Below, piece after piece: positions 1-9,376 of a stretch of 33,548 nt of DNA. Made by a program: the position numbers and the translations under genes. The notes beneath the pieces are model-generated. The model did no database searches and was not told where the DNA came from. It was given only the letters and a program-made list of their open reading frames with translations. Position 1 is the stretch's first letter; each line of letters starts with the position of its first letter. The DNA is from Alphaproteobacteria bacterium. GTDB lineage: Bacteria > Pseudomonadota > Alphaproteobacteria > TMED109. The DNA lies in contig JAQWRB010000088.1 in NCBI GenBank assembly GCA_029243935.1, forward strand, positions 1 to 33,548. The letters run 5' to 3'.

Positions 1-682
1 TACCGCCTCCTCGCGGTCCATACATACCTACAGCATGCACTTCATCTAGATAGGTAAGAGCATTGTTTGCTTTAGCAACCTCACACAATTCTTTTATAGG
101 TGCTATATCTCCATCCATAGAATAAACAGATTCAAAAGCAACTAGTTTAGGACGTTCAGGATGAATAGTTTTTAAGATTTTATCTAAGTGATCAGGATTA
201 TTATGTTTAAATATAAATCTTTCTGCTTTACTATTTCTTATACCCTGTATCATAGAAGCATGATTTAATTCATCTGATAACACTACACAATCAGGTAATA
301 TAGAGGCTATTGTACTAAGTGATGCTTCATTAGAAATATAGCCAGAAGTAAATAAGAGAGCACCTTCTTTATTATGAAGGTCGGCTAATTCATTTTCTAA
401 TAAAACATGATAATGAGAAGTACCAGAAATATTTCTAGTGCCTCCTGAACCGGCTCCCGCGGAATCAATGGCTTCATGCATTGCATTTAAGACTTTTTTA
501 TTTTGGCCCATGCCAAGATAATCATTAGAGCACCATACTGAAACCTCTTTCTCTTCAGAATCAGAATAGTGTATAGCGTTAGGAAAGTTTCCTAATGTTC
601 TTTTTATGTCATTAAAAACTCTATATCTGCCTTCATTTTTTAGAGAATTTAATGCTTCAGTAAAATATTTATTATAATTCAT
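1..682 (-). CDS. hemA: 5-aminolevulinate synthase (3' end cut by the window edge)
   Basis: Not in the ORF track because it runs off the window. Reverse-strand translation from ATG at 682: [40 protein letters not shown]...[77 protein letters not shown]...[43 protein letters not shown], typical of ALAS. Confidence 0.95.
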   Translation of the reverse strand, partial: MNYNKYFTEALNSLKNEGRYRVFNDIKRTLGNFPNAIHYSDSEEKEVSVWCSNDYLGMGQNKKVLNAMHEAIDSAGAGSGGTRNISGTSHYHVLLENELADLHNKEGALLFTSGYISNEASLSTIASILPDCVVLSDELNHASMIQGIRNSKAERFIFKHNNPDHLDKILKTIHPERPKLVAFESVYSMDGDIAPIKELCEVAKANNALTYLDEVHAVGMYGPRGGG

Positions 683-768
683 AATATTAATTACAACATT
701 TTTTTGTTAAAATTACCTCAATTATGCTTATATATAATTAATTCCTAAAAAAAAGAAAGTTATTTACA

Positions 769-1464
769 ATGATTCTATATGAACTGGACGCAATTAATGA
801 ACAATATTTTAGTCCTTATTGTTGGCGAATTCTAATGTCTCTAAATCATAAAGATCTTTATAAAGGTGTTAAAAGAATTCAGGTAAAATTTTCAGATAAA
901 TCCTTAATCAGTCATAAAGGGTTTAATACAGTTCCGGTGTTAGAAGATGATGACAATTGGACTGGAGGATCGCTAAAAATAGCAGAATATTTAGAAAAAA
1001 CTTATCCCAATCAACCTTCTTTGTTTCGTGGTGCTGAAAATATGAATCTCACAAGTATCATTAATCAGATGCTAGACACAAAAATCATAGGTATTCTCGC
1101 TAGAATTATTGTTGGAGATGTTTACAAAGTTTTACAGCCTGAGGACAAAATATATTTTAGAGAGACCAGAGAAAAAATTTTAAATAAAACTATTGAAGAA
1201 GTAGACTTAGAAAGCAGCAAATATATTCCAATTCTACAAAAGGAGCTTAACCCTTTTAGAAAAGTAATAAGAAATAATAATTTTTTTACGGGATCTAAAC
1301 CTATGTATTGTGATTATATCTTATTTGGTTTTTTTATGTGGGCTAGAAATACTAGTCCAAAACAATTACTAGAAAAAAATGATGTTCTCTGGCATTGGAG
1401 AGAAAGAATGTTGAACCTATTTGATGGTTTTGCAAGAAAATCTAATGGATTCGGAATTAAGTAA
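769..1464 (+). CDS. glutathione S-transferase family protein
   Basis: Thioredoxin-like N-terminus (SPYCWRILMSLNHKDL...FNTVPVLEDDDNWTGGSLKIAEYLEKTYP) typical of GSTs. Confidence 0.85.
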   Translation: MILYELDAINEQYFSPYCWRILMSLNHKDLYKGVKRIQVKFSDKSLISHKGFNTVPVLEDDDNWTGGSLKIAEYLEKTYPNQPSLFRGAENMNLTSIINQMLDTKIIGILARIIVGDVYKVLQPEDKIYFRETREKILNKTIEEVDLESSKYIPILQKELNPFRKVIRNNNFFTGSKPMYCDYILFGFFMWARNTSPKQLLEKNDVLWHWRERMLNLFDGFARKSNGFGIK

Positions 1465-2185
1465 TACTATAACCCCCGTCTACTGTAATAGTAGTGCCTG
1501 TAGTGTAACTTGCTCTATCACTAGCTAAATAAACTGCTGCTCCAGCTATATCTTCTGGAACTCCCCACTTTTTCATTGCTGTTCTATTTGTTATTTTTTC
1601 TCTTTCTTCTTCTTGTAGTGGCTTTGTAAGCTTTGTTTCTATATACCCTGGAGCAATGGCATTTACCCTAACGTGATATTGGCTCCATCCATTTGCTAAG
1701 CTTTTTGTGAGGCCTACTAAACCTGTTTTAGAAGCAGTATAACCTGGAGACATAGGGGAACCAAAAAAAGAGAACATTGAAGCTATATTTATAATATTAC
1801 CATGCGTTAAAGCCAACTTTGGAAGAGCTTCATGACTCATTCTCATCACACCCATCAAATTAGTATTAATTACGTCTGCAAAATGCTCTATTCTATATTC
1901 TAGTCCTCTTTTAACTATACCTGCATTATTTACTAAAATATGTAAATCATCTATTTCATCAAAAATTTTTTCTATTGAAATATCATTTGTTACGTCCAGT
2001 TTATACTTTTTTATAATTCCAAATTTAGTTTTTTCATTACATTTTTCTAAACTTTCCTCTGATTTAGCCGTTACAATCACTTCTGCACCTGCTTCTTTAA
2101 AACCTTCAGCTATTGCATAACCTATCCCTGATGCACCACCTGTAACCAATGCAATTTTTCCTGTTAAATCAATAGTATAAGCCAT
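1457..2185 (-). CDS. SDR family oxidoreductase
   Basis: TGGASGIG nucleotide-binding motif, NNAG, YxxxK (YTASKTG), C-terminal TVDGGYSIT. Confidence 0.92.
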   Translation of the reverse strand: MAYTIDLTGKIALVTGGASGIGYAIAEGFKEAGAEVIVTAKSEESLEKCNEKTKFGIIKKYKLDVTNDISIEKIFDEIDDLHILVNNAGIVKRGLEYRIEHFADVINTNLMGVMRMSHEALPKLALTHGNIINIASMFSFFGSPMSPGYTASKTGLVGLTKSLANGWSQYHVRVNAIAPGYIETKLTKPLQEEEREKITNRTAMKKWGVPEDIAGAAVYLASDRASYTTGTTITVDGGYSIT

Positions 2186-2195
2186 AATATGCCTC

Positions 2196-3176
2196 TTATT
2201 TTATTTTATTTACTGGATTCAATACGTCATTTTTAAGAAAAAAATTTTCAATATTTTTTGCAGCAAGTTCTACCATTCCTGTTCTCGCTTTTACACTTGC
2301 ACTTCCTGCATGTGGAGCTAAAACAACATTATCCATTTTAGATAACCTTATATCATAATTAGGTTCAAATTCATATACATCAAGTGCGCATCCTGAAATT
2401 AATTTACTCTCTAAAGCTATTATCAAATCACTTTCTTTAACAATTGGGCCACGAGCTATATTTATTAAAAAACTATCTTTTTTCATATTTTCAAATTCTT
2501 TAATCGTAATTAAGTGTTTTGTTTCATTTGTTAAAGGACAAAGTATTACTATAAATCTACAAGATTTTAGTAAATCTTGTAATTGCATCCATTCTGCATT
2601 TAAAGTCGACTCAATAACTTTACTCAACCTATTTCTATTATGGTATTTAATATTTAAACCAAATGGTAAAGCTCTTTTAGCTACATCTTGACCTATACTC
2701 CCCATACCTATAATACCTAAATTTTCACCTTTTAAATCTGCACCCCATAAAAGATGATAGAAATTGGCTTTAAACCCTCCTGATCTTACAATCCGATCTC
2801 CTTCGGGAACTCTTCTTGCTATAGCTAACAAGAGCGCCATAGACATATCAGCAACTGCATCATTCAAAATTCCTGGAGTATTAGTTACTTGTATACCCAT
2901 TTTCGTGCAAAGGTTTGCATCTATATTATCAAAACCTACACCAACATTACTTACAATCTTTAAATTGGAAAATGATTGTATTAATGTCTTATCTATTAGA
3001 GCTGACTGAACTAATATTCCTTCTACATTAATTACTCTATCCAAAAGTTGATTACCTGATAGAATACTCTCTGTAGTATCATGATGATCTATATCAAAAT
3101 CTTTTTCTAATCTAGATAAAAGATCATCAGATAACCAAGAATGAATGAAAACTTTAGGCTTATGTTTTACTTCCAT
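2196..3176 (-). CDS. D-isomer specific 2-hydroxyacid dehydrogenase
   Basis: GxGxxG (GIIGMGSIGQDVAKRA), NIARGPIVKESDLI, DVYEFEPN, LAPHAGSAS motifs. Confidence 0.92.
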   Translation of the reverse strand: MEVKHKPKVFIHSWLSDDLLSRLEKDFDIDHHDTTESILSGNQLLDRVINVEGILVQSALIDKTLIQSFSNLKIVSNVGVGFDNIDANLCTKMGIQVTNTPGILNDAVADMSMALLLAIARRVPEGDRIVRSGGFKANFYHLLWGADLKGENLGIIGMGSIGQDVAKRALPFGLNIKYHNRNRLSKVIESTLNAEWMQLQDLLKSCRFIVILCPLTNETKHLITIKEFENMKKDSFLINIARGPIVKESDLIIALESKLISGCALDVYEFEPNYDIRLSKMDNVVLAPHAGSASVKARTGMVELAAKNIENFFLKNDVLNPVNKIK

Positions 3177-4051
3177 TTAATAACTTTTTGACACTGCTCA
3201 CCTAATTTTTCTATTCCTAAATGCATTTCGTCTCCATGCTTTAAAAATCTTTGTGGCTTCATTCCTGCCCCAACACCTGGAGGTGTTCCAGTGGCAATCA
3301 AATCACCTGGCTCTAAAGTCATATAATGACTTACATATGAAACGATTGTTTTTACATCAAATATCATAGTAGATGTATTTCCTGTTTGCATACTTTTTCC
3401 ATTTAGGTTTAACCAAAGATCAAGATCTTGCACTCTTCTTACTTCATCTCTCGTTACTAACCATGGACCAACTGGACACGAAGTATCAAATCCTTTACCT
3501 CTTATCCACTGACCTCCTGCTGCTTTCATTTGGTATTCTCTTTCTGAAACATCATTTACTAGAGTGTAGCCAGCAACATAGCTAAGTGCACGAGATGCAC
3601 TCACTGATCTTGCAGTTTCTCCAATAACAATACCTAATTCTACTTCCCAGTCTCCACAAATACTATCTTTTAGCTTTGTACCTTTTTTTTCTAAAATAAG
3701 ACCTTTAGGCAACATAACCTCATCATTTGGTCCACAGAGGGAACTTGTAGGTTTCATGAACATTATAGGTTCGCTTGGAATTGGGCTTCCAGTCTCTTTA
3801 GCATGATCAACATAATTAAGACCAATACAAACAATTTTTCCTATTCCTGAAAGTGGAACACCTAATCTTTTTTTACCTTTAACCAAAGGCAGTCTCTCTA
3901 TATTAATGCTCGCTAATTTTTCGAGTTTGTTTTTAGATAAAACAGACCCGTCAATATCTGACATCTTTTTAGATAAATCCCTAATATTTCCATCAGAATC
4001 AATAACTCCTGGTTTCTCTTTACCCTTAACTCCATACCTTACTAATTTCAT
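3167..4051 (-). CDS. fumarylacetoacetate hydrolase family protein
   Basis: GLNYVDHAKETG, EVELGIVIG, GYTLVNDVSEREYQ, GKGFDTSCPVGPW, GDLIATGTPPGVGAGMKP: FAH-family core motifs. Confidence 0.93.
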   Translation of the reverse strand: MKLVRYGVKGKEKPGVIDSDGNIRDLSKKMSDIDGSVLSKNKLEKLASINIERLPLVKGKKRLGVPLSGIGKIVCIGLNYVDHAKETGSPIPSEPIMFMKPTSSLCGPNDEVMLPKGLILEKKGTKLKDSICGDWEVELGIVIGETARSVSASRALSYVAGYTLVNDVSEREYQMKAAGGQWIRGKGFDTSCPVGPWLVTRDEVRRVQDLDLWLNLNGKSMQTGNTSTMIFDVKTIVSYVSHYMTLEPGDLIATGTPPGVGAGMKPQRFLKHGDEMHLGIEKLGEQCQKVIKWK

Positions 4052-4217
4052 TTTCTTCTCCCTTATAAAAAATTACTTCTAATAAATAAATTTCAACTAT
4101 ATAAACATAAATTCAAATTTTCTATAAAAGCCAATAAAAAGTAAAGATAAAATATATTTAAATCTATATAAATATAATATATATTAGTATATCTTTATAT
4201 TATTGGGAGAATATAAA

Positions 4218-5750
4218 ATGGAACCTTTAGTAATACGATTACATGAAAATGATAATGTGGTCACAGCTAAATCTGATTTAGAAATAAATTCTAAATTAGA
4301 TAAAGAAAATATTATTACCAATCAACATATCCCGGTTGGGCATAAAGTATCTACAAAAAATATATCTAAAGGTGAAGATATTATAAAATATGACAATATT
4401 ATTGGAATAGCTTTAGAAAATATAAAAAGTGGTGATCATATTCATGTTCATAACACTGGAATGGTAAATAGAAAAAAAGACTATCAGTTTTCACAAGGGT
4501 GCAAAGAAGTAAAAGTATTACCTGAAAGTGAAAGAGCTACTTTTATGGGTTATCGCAGAACTAATGGTAAAGTAGGAACTAGAAATTTTATTGGTATTAT
4601 TTCATCTGTTAATTGTTCAGCAACAGTTTGTAAAAAAATAGCGGAATCTTTTAGTGAGGAGACATTATCAGAATATGAAAATGTTGATGGAATAGTATCA
4701 ATTACTCATGGAACTGGATGTGGCATTAATAGTAAAGGATTAGGATGGGAACTATTACAAGCAACAATTGCAGGGTATTCTAGACATCCTAATTTTGGAG
4801 GATTAATTGTTATTGGATTAGGATGTGAAGTTAATCAAGTAAGTGGAATGGCCCAATCTATGAGCTGGGCAAATTCAGATACCTTTAAAATGATGACTAT
4901 TCAAGAAGTTGGGGGAACAAGAAAAACAATTCAAGAAGGAGTAGAAATAATTAAACAAATGCTACCAATTCTTAATAAAAATAATCGAGAAAAATGTCCA
5001 GCTTCAGAATTAATTCTAGGTTTAGAATGTGGTGGATCAGATGCTTATTCTGGCATGACAGCAAATCCAGCCCTAGGTGCTGCTGTTGATTTATTAGTAA
5101 AAAATGGTGGGACTGGAACACTTGCAGAAACTCCAGAAATATTTGGAGCTGAACACCTACTAACAAGAAGAGCAGTAAATAAAGAAGTAGGTCAAAAAAT
5201 TGTAAATTTTATTAAATGGTGGCAAGAAGATTACTTAATAAAATTTGAAGAAAATAAAGAGCAATTACATCAAGACCCTTCTCCTGGAAATAAGGCCGGA
5301 GGATTAACGACTATTCTTGAAAAATCACTTGGTGCGGTTGCTAAAGGGGGAACCACCAATTTAGTAGATGTTTATCAATTTGCTGAAAATATTAAAGCAA
5401 AAGGTTTTACATTTATGAATACTCCAGGTTATGACGTAACTAGTGTAACAGGACTAATTGCAGGAGGTGCAAATATGATTTGCTTTACTACTGGAAGAGG
5501 CTCAGTATTTGGGTGCAAACCAACTCCTTCTATTAAATTAGCTACTAATGATGATTTATATAATAGAATGACAGAAGATATGGATATAAATTGTGGAAAA
5601 ATTTTATTAGGTGAGTCTACGATAGATGAAATGGGAGAAGAAATTTTTCAATTAATTCTTGATATAGCTTCAGGCAAACAATCAAAATCTGAAATAAATG
5701 GTTTAGGAGATCTAGAGTTTGTTCCATGGCAAATGGGTGCTATAACTTGA
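4218..5750 (+). CDS. UxaA-family dehydratase (altronate/galactarate dehydratase-like, SAF domain + C-terminal domain)
   Basis: ORF track starts at TTG 4203, but ATG 4218 is preceded by GGGAGA (4205-4210) and is the better start. YRRTNGKVGTRNFIGIISSVNCSA, HGTGCG, LGLECGGSDAYSGMTANPALG, NTPGYDVTSVTGLIAGGANMICFTTGRGSVFG are family motifs. Confidence 0.9.
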   Translation: MEPLVIRLHENDNVVTAKSDLEINSKLDKENIITNQHIPVGHKVSTKNISKGEDIIKYDNIIGIALENIKSGDHIHVHNTGMVNRKKDYQFSQGCKEVKVLPESERATFMGYRRTNGKVGTRNFIGIISSVNCSATVCKKIAESFSEETLSEYENVDGIVSITHGTGCGINSKGLGWELLQATIAGYSRHPNFGGLIVIGLGCEVNQVSGMAQSMSWANSDTFKMMTIQEVGGTRKTIQEGVEIIKQMLPILNKNNREKCPASELILGLECGGSDAYSGMTANPALGAAVDLLVKNGGTGTLAETPEIFGAEHLLTRRAVNKEVGQKIVNFIKWWQEDYLIKFEENKEQLHQDPSPGNKAGGLTTILEKSLGAVAKGGTTNLVDVYQFAENIKAKGFTFMNTPGYDVTSVTGLIAGGANMICFTTGRGSVFGCKPTPSIKLATNDDLYNRMTEDMDINCGKILLGESTIDEMGEEIFQLILDIASGKQSKSEINGLGDLEFVPWQMGAIT

Positions 5751-6916
5751 TTCCTAATAAAGATTTTAAAATAAGAAAAGTAATAAAATCTCTAGAAACA
5801 TCTCCTATTCGTAAAATAGCAAATACGGCTATAGGTAAAAAAGGTATCATTCCTCTATATTTTGGAGAAACAGACATTCCTACACCTTCATTTATATCGC
5901 AAGCAATGAAAGACGCTCTTGATCAAGGTTATACATTTTACAGTGTCAACCAAGGAATTCCTGCTCTAGTTGAAATAATATCAAAGTATACTTCTTCTTT
6001 GCATAAAAAAAACATAGCTCCTTCGAGGATAATGGTTACTTCCGCAGGAATGAATGCTTTAATGATTGCATCTGAAGCTATAATTGACCCTAATGATAAA
6101 ATTATATGTATAACTCCTGTTTGGCCAAATTTCATGAGATGCATAGAAATTATGGGAGGGGAAGTAATAGAAATTCCATTAATTTATTCAAATTCAAACA
6201 ATACATGGAAATTAAATATTGAAGAAATTCGTAAAAATATAAAGGATGTTAAAGCTATTTATATTAATTCTCCAAATAATCCAACTGGCTGGATGATAAA
6301 TACACAAGAGCAAATGGAAATCTTAGAGCTATGTAGAATGAACAAAACCTGGATAATTTCAGATGAAGTTTATGAAAGAATTGTATATGATAGAAATGTA
6401 GCCCCCTCATTTTTAGAGCTAACAGATGAAAACGATTTATTAATGGTTGTAAATAGTTTTTCAAAATCATGGGCTATGACCGGGTGGAGATTAGGATGGA
6501 TAATTGTTCCAGAGAGTTTACTAAACATATTTGAAAAACTAAATGAGTTTAATGTCGCTTCTCCTTCTTCACCAGCTCAATATGCAGGAATTACTGCAAT
6601 TAATGACGGTGAAGATTTTTTAAAAACAATGATAAATAACCTTAGAAATTCCAGAGAACTTACAATTAATAGCTTAAGTAATTTTTCACGCGTTATATTA
6701 CCTTTTCCAGAGGCTGCTTTCTATGCCTATTTTAAGGTAAAGGATGTTCACCATTCAGAAAAATTTTGTTTTGAAGTACTTAGCAGTACTGGGGTTGGAC
6801 TTGCTCCAGGAACCTCATTTGGTACAGGAGGAAATAGTTGGATAAGAATTTGTTATGCGAAAAGTCCTGATTTACTAAATCAAGCTTTTGAAAAATTAAA
6901 ACCAGTACTATCTTAA
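5726..6916 (+). CDS. class I/II pyridoxal-phosphate aminotransferase
   Basis: SPNNPTGWM, ISDEVYERIVYD, SFSKSWAMTGWRLGW (PLP lysine region). The true start may be TTG 5747, which overlaps the upstream TGA stop. Confidence 0.92.
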   Translation: MANGCYNLIPNKDFKIRKVIKSLETSPIRKIANTAIGKKGIIPLYFGETDIPTPSFISQAMKDALDQGYTFYSVNQGIPALVEIISKYTSSLHKKNIAPSRIMVTSAGMNALMIASEAIIDPNDKIICITPVWPNFMRCIEIMGGEVIEIPLIYSNSNNTWKLNIEEIRKNIKDVKAIYINSPNNPTGWMINTQEQMEILELCRMNKTWIISDEVYERIVYDRNVAPSFLELTDENDLLMVVNSFSKSWAMTGWRLGWIIVPESLLNIFEKLNEFNVASPSSPAQYAGITAINDGEDFLKTMINNLRNSRELTINSLSNFSRVILPFPEAAFYAYFKVKDVHHSEKFCFEVLSSTGVGLAPGTSFGTGGNSWIRICYAKSPDLLNQAFEKLKPVLS

Positions 6917-7884
6917 TGAAAACTTCTAAAGCAACTGAAAAAAATATAAATATTGCAGCAAAATTATTATTAAAGGGAGGAATTGTAGCCTTTCCTACTG
7001 AAACAGTCTATGGATTAGGAGCTTTAGCTAGTGATAATAAATCTATTGAAAGAGTATACGCAGTAAAAGGCAGACCTAAAAATAATCCCCTAATAGTTCA
7101 TGCTTATGATATAAATCAAATCTTAGCAATAACTAAAAATATACCAATAAATGCGCATATATTAATTAAAAAATATTGGCCTGGCCCCCTTACTTTAATA
7201 TTACCCTATAAAACCTCTTCAAATATTTCTCCCATAGCACGTGCTAATTTAAAAACAGTAGCTGTTAGAATACCTAATCATCCCATTGCATTAAAACTCT
7301 TAAAAACTGTTAATGCTCCTCTAATTGCTCCAAGTGCTAATATATCGCAACACTTAAGTCCAACTAAGGCAAGTCATGTCAAAAAAGACCTTGGCGAAAA
7401 CCTTCTTAATGAAAATGATATGATTCTCGATGGAGGAAAAACTAGTATAGGTTTAGAATCTACAGTTATAGACTTTACATGCAATAAACCAGTAATATTA
7501 AGACCAGGAGGATTGAATATTAATACAATTAATAAGGATGTAAAAGTTTCCTATATTGATAAAAAATCAAATAATACTCAACCTATTAGTCCTGGATTAT
7601 TTAAAAAACATTATGCACCCAATGCATCTCTTAGATTAAATGCAAAATTTCCTATGGTGGGTGAAGTATGGCTTGGGTTTGGAAAAGATCCAAAAAATAT
7701 AGAGTATTTTAAAAAAATGAATCTTAGCTTAACAGGTGACTTAAATGAAGCTGCCACAAACTTATTTTCAATGTTAAGGTTATTAGATAAAAAAAATATT
7801 AAAAATATTGCTATTAAATCAATCCCAAATAAAGAAATAGGGGTTGCTATAAATGATAGATTAAATAGAGGTGCTTCTAATTAA
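6916..7884 (+). CDS. sua5: L-threonylcarbamoyladenylate synthase (two-domain Sua5 type)
   Basis: GGIVAFPTETVYGLGALASDNKSIERVYAVKGRPKNNPLIVH, PLIAPSANIS, ILRPGG; C-terminal Sua5-like domain ending VGVAINDRLNRGA. Confidence 0.93.
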   Translation: MKTSKATEKNINIAAKLLLKGGIVAFPTETVYGLGALASDNKSIERVYAVKGRPKNNPLIVHAYDINQILAITKNIPINAHILIKKYWPGPLTLILPYKTSSNISPIARANLKTVAVRIPNHPIALKLLKTVNAPLIAPSANISQHLSPTKASHVKKDLGENLLNENDMILDGGKTSIGLESTVIDFTCNKPVILRPGGLNINTINKDVKVSYIDKKSNNTQPISPGLFKKHYAPNASLRLNAKFPMVGEVWLGFGKDPKNIEYFKKMNLSLTGDLNEAATNLFSMLRLLDKKNIKNIAIKSIPNKEIGVAINDRLNRGASN

Positions 7885-7944
7885 TCTTGATCTAAATAAT
7901 TAAAGTTTTATATTTAATTATTATTAATCAGTAAGATAAAGCAT

Positions 7945-9357
7945 ATGAAACCAGAAATTTTAAATTTACAAAAATTAAAAAAAACTTTGGGTCCAAAAGG
8001 CTGGATAGAAGATAAAGAAATTATTGAGCCCTACCTTGTAGAAGAAAGAGGGTTGTTTATAGGAAAGTCCTCTTTATTATTAAAACCTCAAAATACTGAA
8101 GAAGTTAGTAAAATTTTAAAATTATGTAATGAACATAATATAAAAGTAGTGCCTCAAGGAGGAAGAACAGGCCTTTGTGGAGGAACTATTCCTTCTGAAA
8201 ATGGAAAAGAAATAATGTTATCATTAGAGAGAATGAATAATATTAAAGAGTTAAATGAAGAAAACTTTACTATTACTGTAGAAGCAGGCTGTATTTTAAA
8301 TAATATTCAAAATATTGCAGATGAAAAAAATTTTTTATTTCCCTTAAGCCTTGCGTCTGAAGGATCTTGCACAATAGGTGGTAATATATCTACTAATGCA
8401 GGAGGTATTAATGTTCTTAGGTATGGAATGGCAAGAGATTTAGTTTTAGGAATAGAAGTAGTTTTAGCTAATGGTGAAATATGGAATAATTTAATAAGTT
8501 TAAGAAAAGATAATAGAGGATATGATTTAAAGCAGCTATTTATAGGAAGTGAAGGTACTCTAGGAATTATAACCTCAGCAGTATTAAAATTATTCCCAGC
8601 ACCTAGAAATATTGAAACAGCTTTATTTGCAATACCTAATCCTGATGCTGCAATAGAACTATTAGGATTAGCTCGAAGTGCAAGTGCCGATCTACTTAAT
8701 GCATATGAACTTGTAAGTAGAGTAGGAATGGAAATGGTTATTAAAAATATCCCTGGTGCTAAAGAGCCTTTAAAAGAAAAATACAAATGGTATATACTTA
8801 TAGAATTTTCTTCTTCTTCTAAAAATAATTTAAGACAACAAATAGAAGACCTCTTTGAACTAGCCTTAAATAAAAATATTGTATTAGATGGTGTAATAGC
8901 AGAAAGCACTCAACAGAGAAAAGAGCTTTGGACCCTAAGAGACGGATTAAATGAAGCACAAAAACCCGAAGGTGGGTCTATAAAGCATGATATATCAGTT
9001 CCTATAAACAACGTAAGTAAATTTATATATAGTGCATCAAAATGTGTTGAAGAATTCATACCTAATTCTAGAGTAGTTGCTTTTGGTCACATAGGTGATG
9101 GAAATATTCATTTTAATATTAGTCAACCGCTAAAACAAGATAAAAAAGAATTTCTTAATAAATGGACGGATGTAAATAAATTAGTTTTTGATATAGTTAA
9201 AAATTTAGATGGAAGTTTTTCTGCAGAACATGGTATTGGAAAATTAAAAAGAGAAGAATTACAAAACTATAATCCTACAATTGAAATAAATTTGATGAAA
9301 TCTATAAAATCTAGTTTTGATCCTAATAATATTCTTAACCCAGGAAAAGTTTTATAA
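7945..9357 (+). CDS. FAD-binding oxidase (GlcD / D-2-hydroxyacid dehydrogenase type)
   Basis: VVPQGGRTGLCGGTIPS, GGNISTNAGGINVLRYGMARDLVLGIEVVLANGE, GSEGTLGIIT, FGHIGDGNIHFNI, SAEHGIGKLKREEL. Confidence 0.9.
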   Translation: MKPEILNLQKLKKTLGPKGWIEDKEIIEPYLVEERGLFIGKSSLLLKPQNTEEVSKILKLCNEHNIKVVPQGGRTGLCGGTIPSENGKEIMLSLERMNNIKELNEENFTITVEAGCILNNIQNIADEKNFLFPLSLASEGSCTIGGNISTNAGGINVLRYGMARDLVLGIEVVLANGEIWNNLISLRKDNRGYDLKQLFIGSEGTLGIITSAVLKLFPAPRNIETALFAIPNPDAAIELLGLARSASADLLNAYELVSRVGMEMVIKNIPGAKEPLKEKYKWYILIEFSSSSKNNLRQQIEDLFELALNKNIVLDGVIAESTQQRKELWTLRDGLNEAQKPEGGSIKHDISVPINNVSKFIYSASKCVEEFIPNSRVVAFGHIGDGNIHFNISQPLKQDKKEFLNKWTDVNKLVFDIVKNLDGSFSAEHGIGKLKREELQNYNPTIEINLMKSIKSSFDPNNILNPGKVL

Positions 9358-9376
9358 AATAATATAGAGGAAAAAT

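Noticed and set aside
2764-3009. Other short ORFs inside genes (2764-3009, 3373-3585, 4972-5166, 5938-6144, 6264-6470, 9352-9537, 11672-11905, 12433-12675, 13798-13995, 18982-19269, 22219-22434, 22605-22910, 23580-23813, 25307-25552, 29999-30244)
   Set aside because: All overlap strongly supported genes in another frame or strand and show no motifs.
4142-4197. TAAAGATA...TATCTTTA inverted repeat in the FAH/UxaA divergent region
   Set aside because: Arms are 40 nt apart in very AT-rich sequence; expected by chance often.
7895-7922. AATAATTAAA/TTTAATTATT hairpin between sua5 and the FAD oxidase as a Rho-independent terminator
   Set aside because: Stem is all A/T and no T-tract follows; likely AT-rich background.
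8307-8909. 200-aa antisense ORF
   Set aside because: Lies fully inside the well-supported FAD-linked oxidase on the other strand; low-complexity translation without family motifs.
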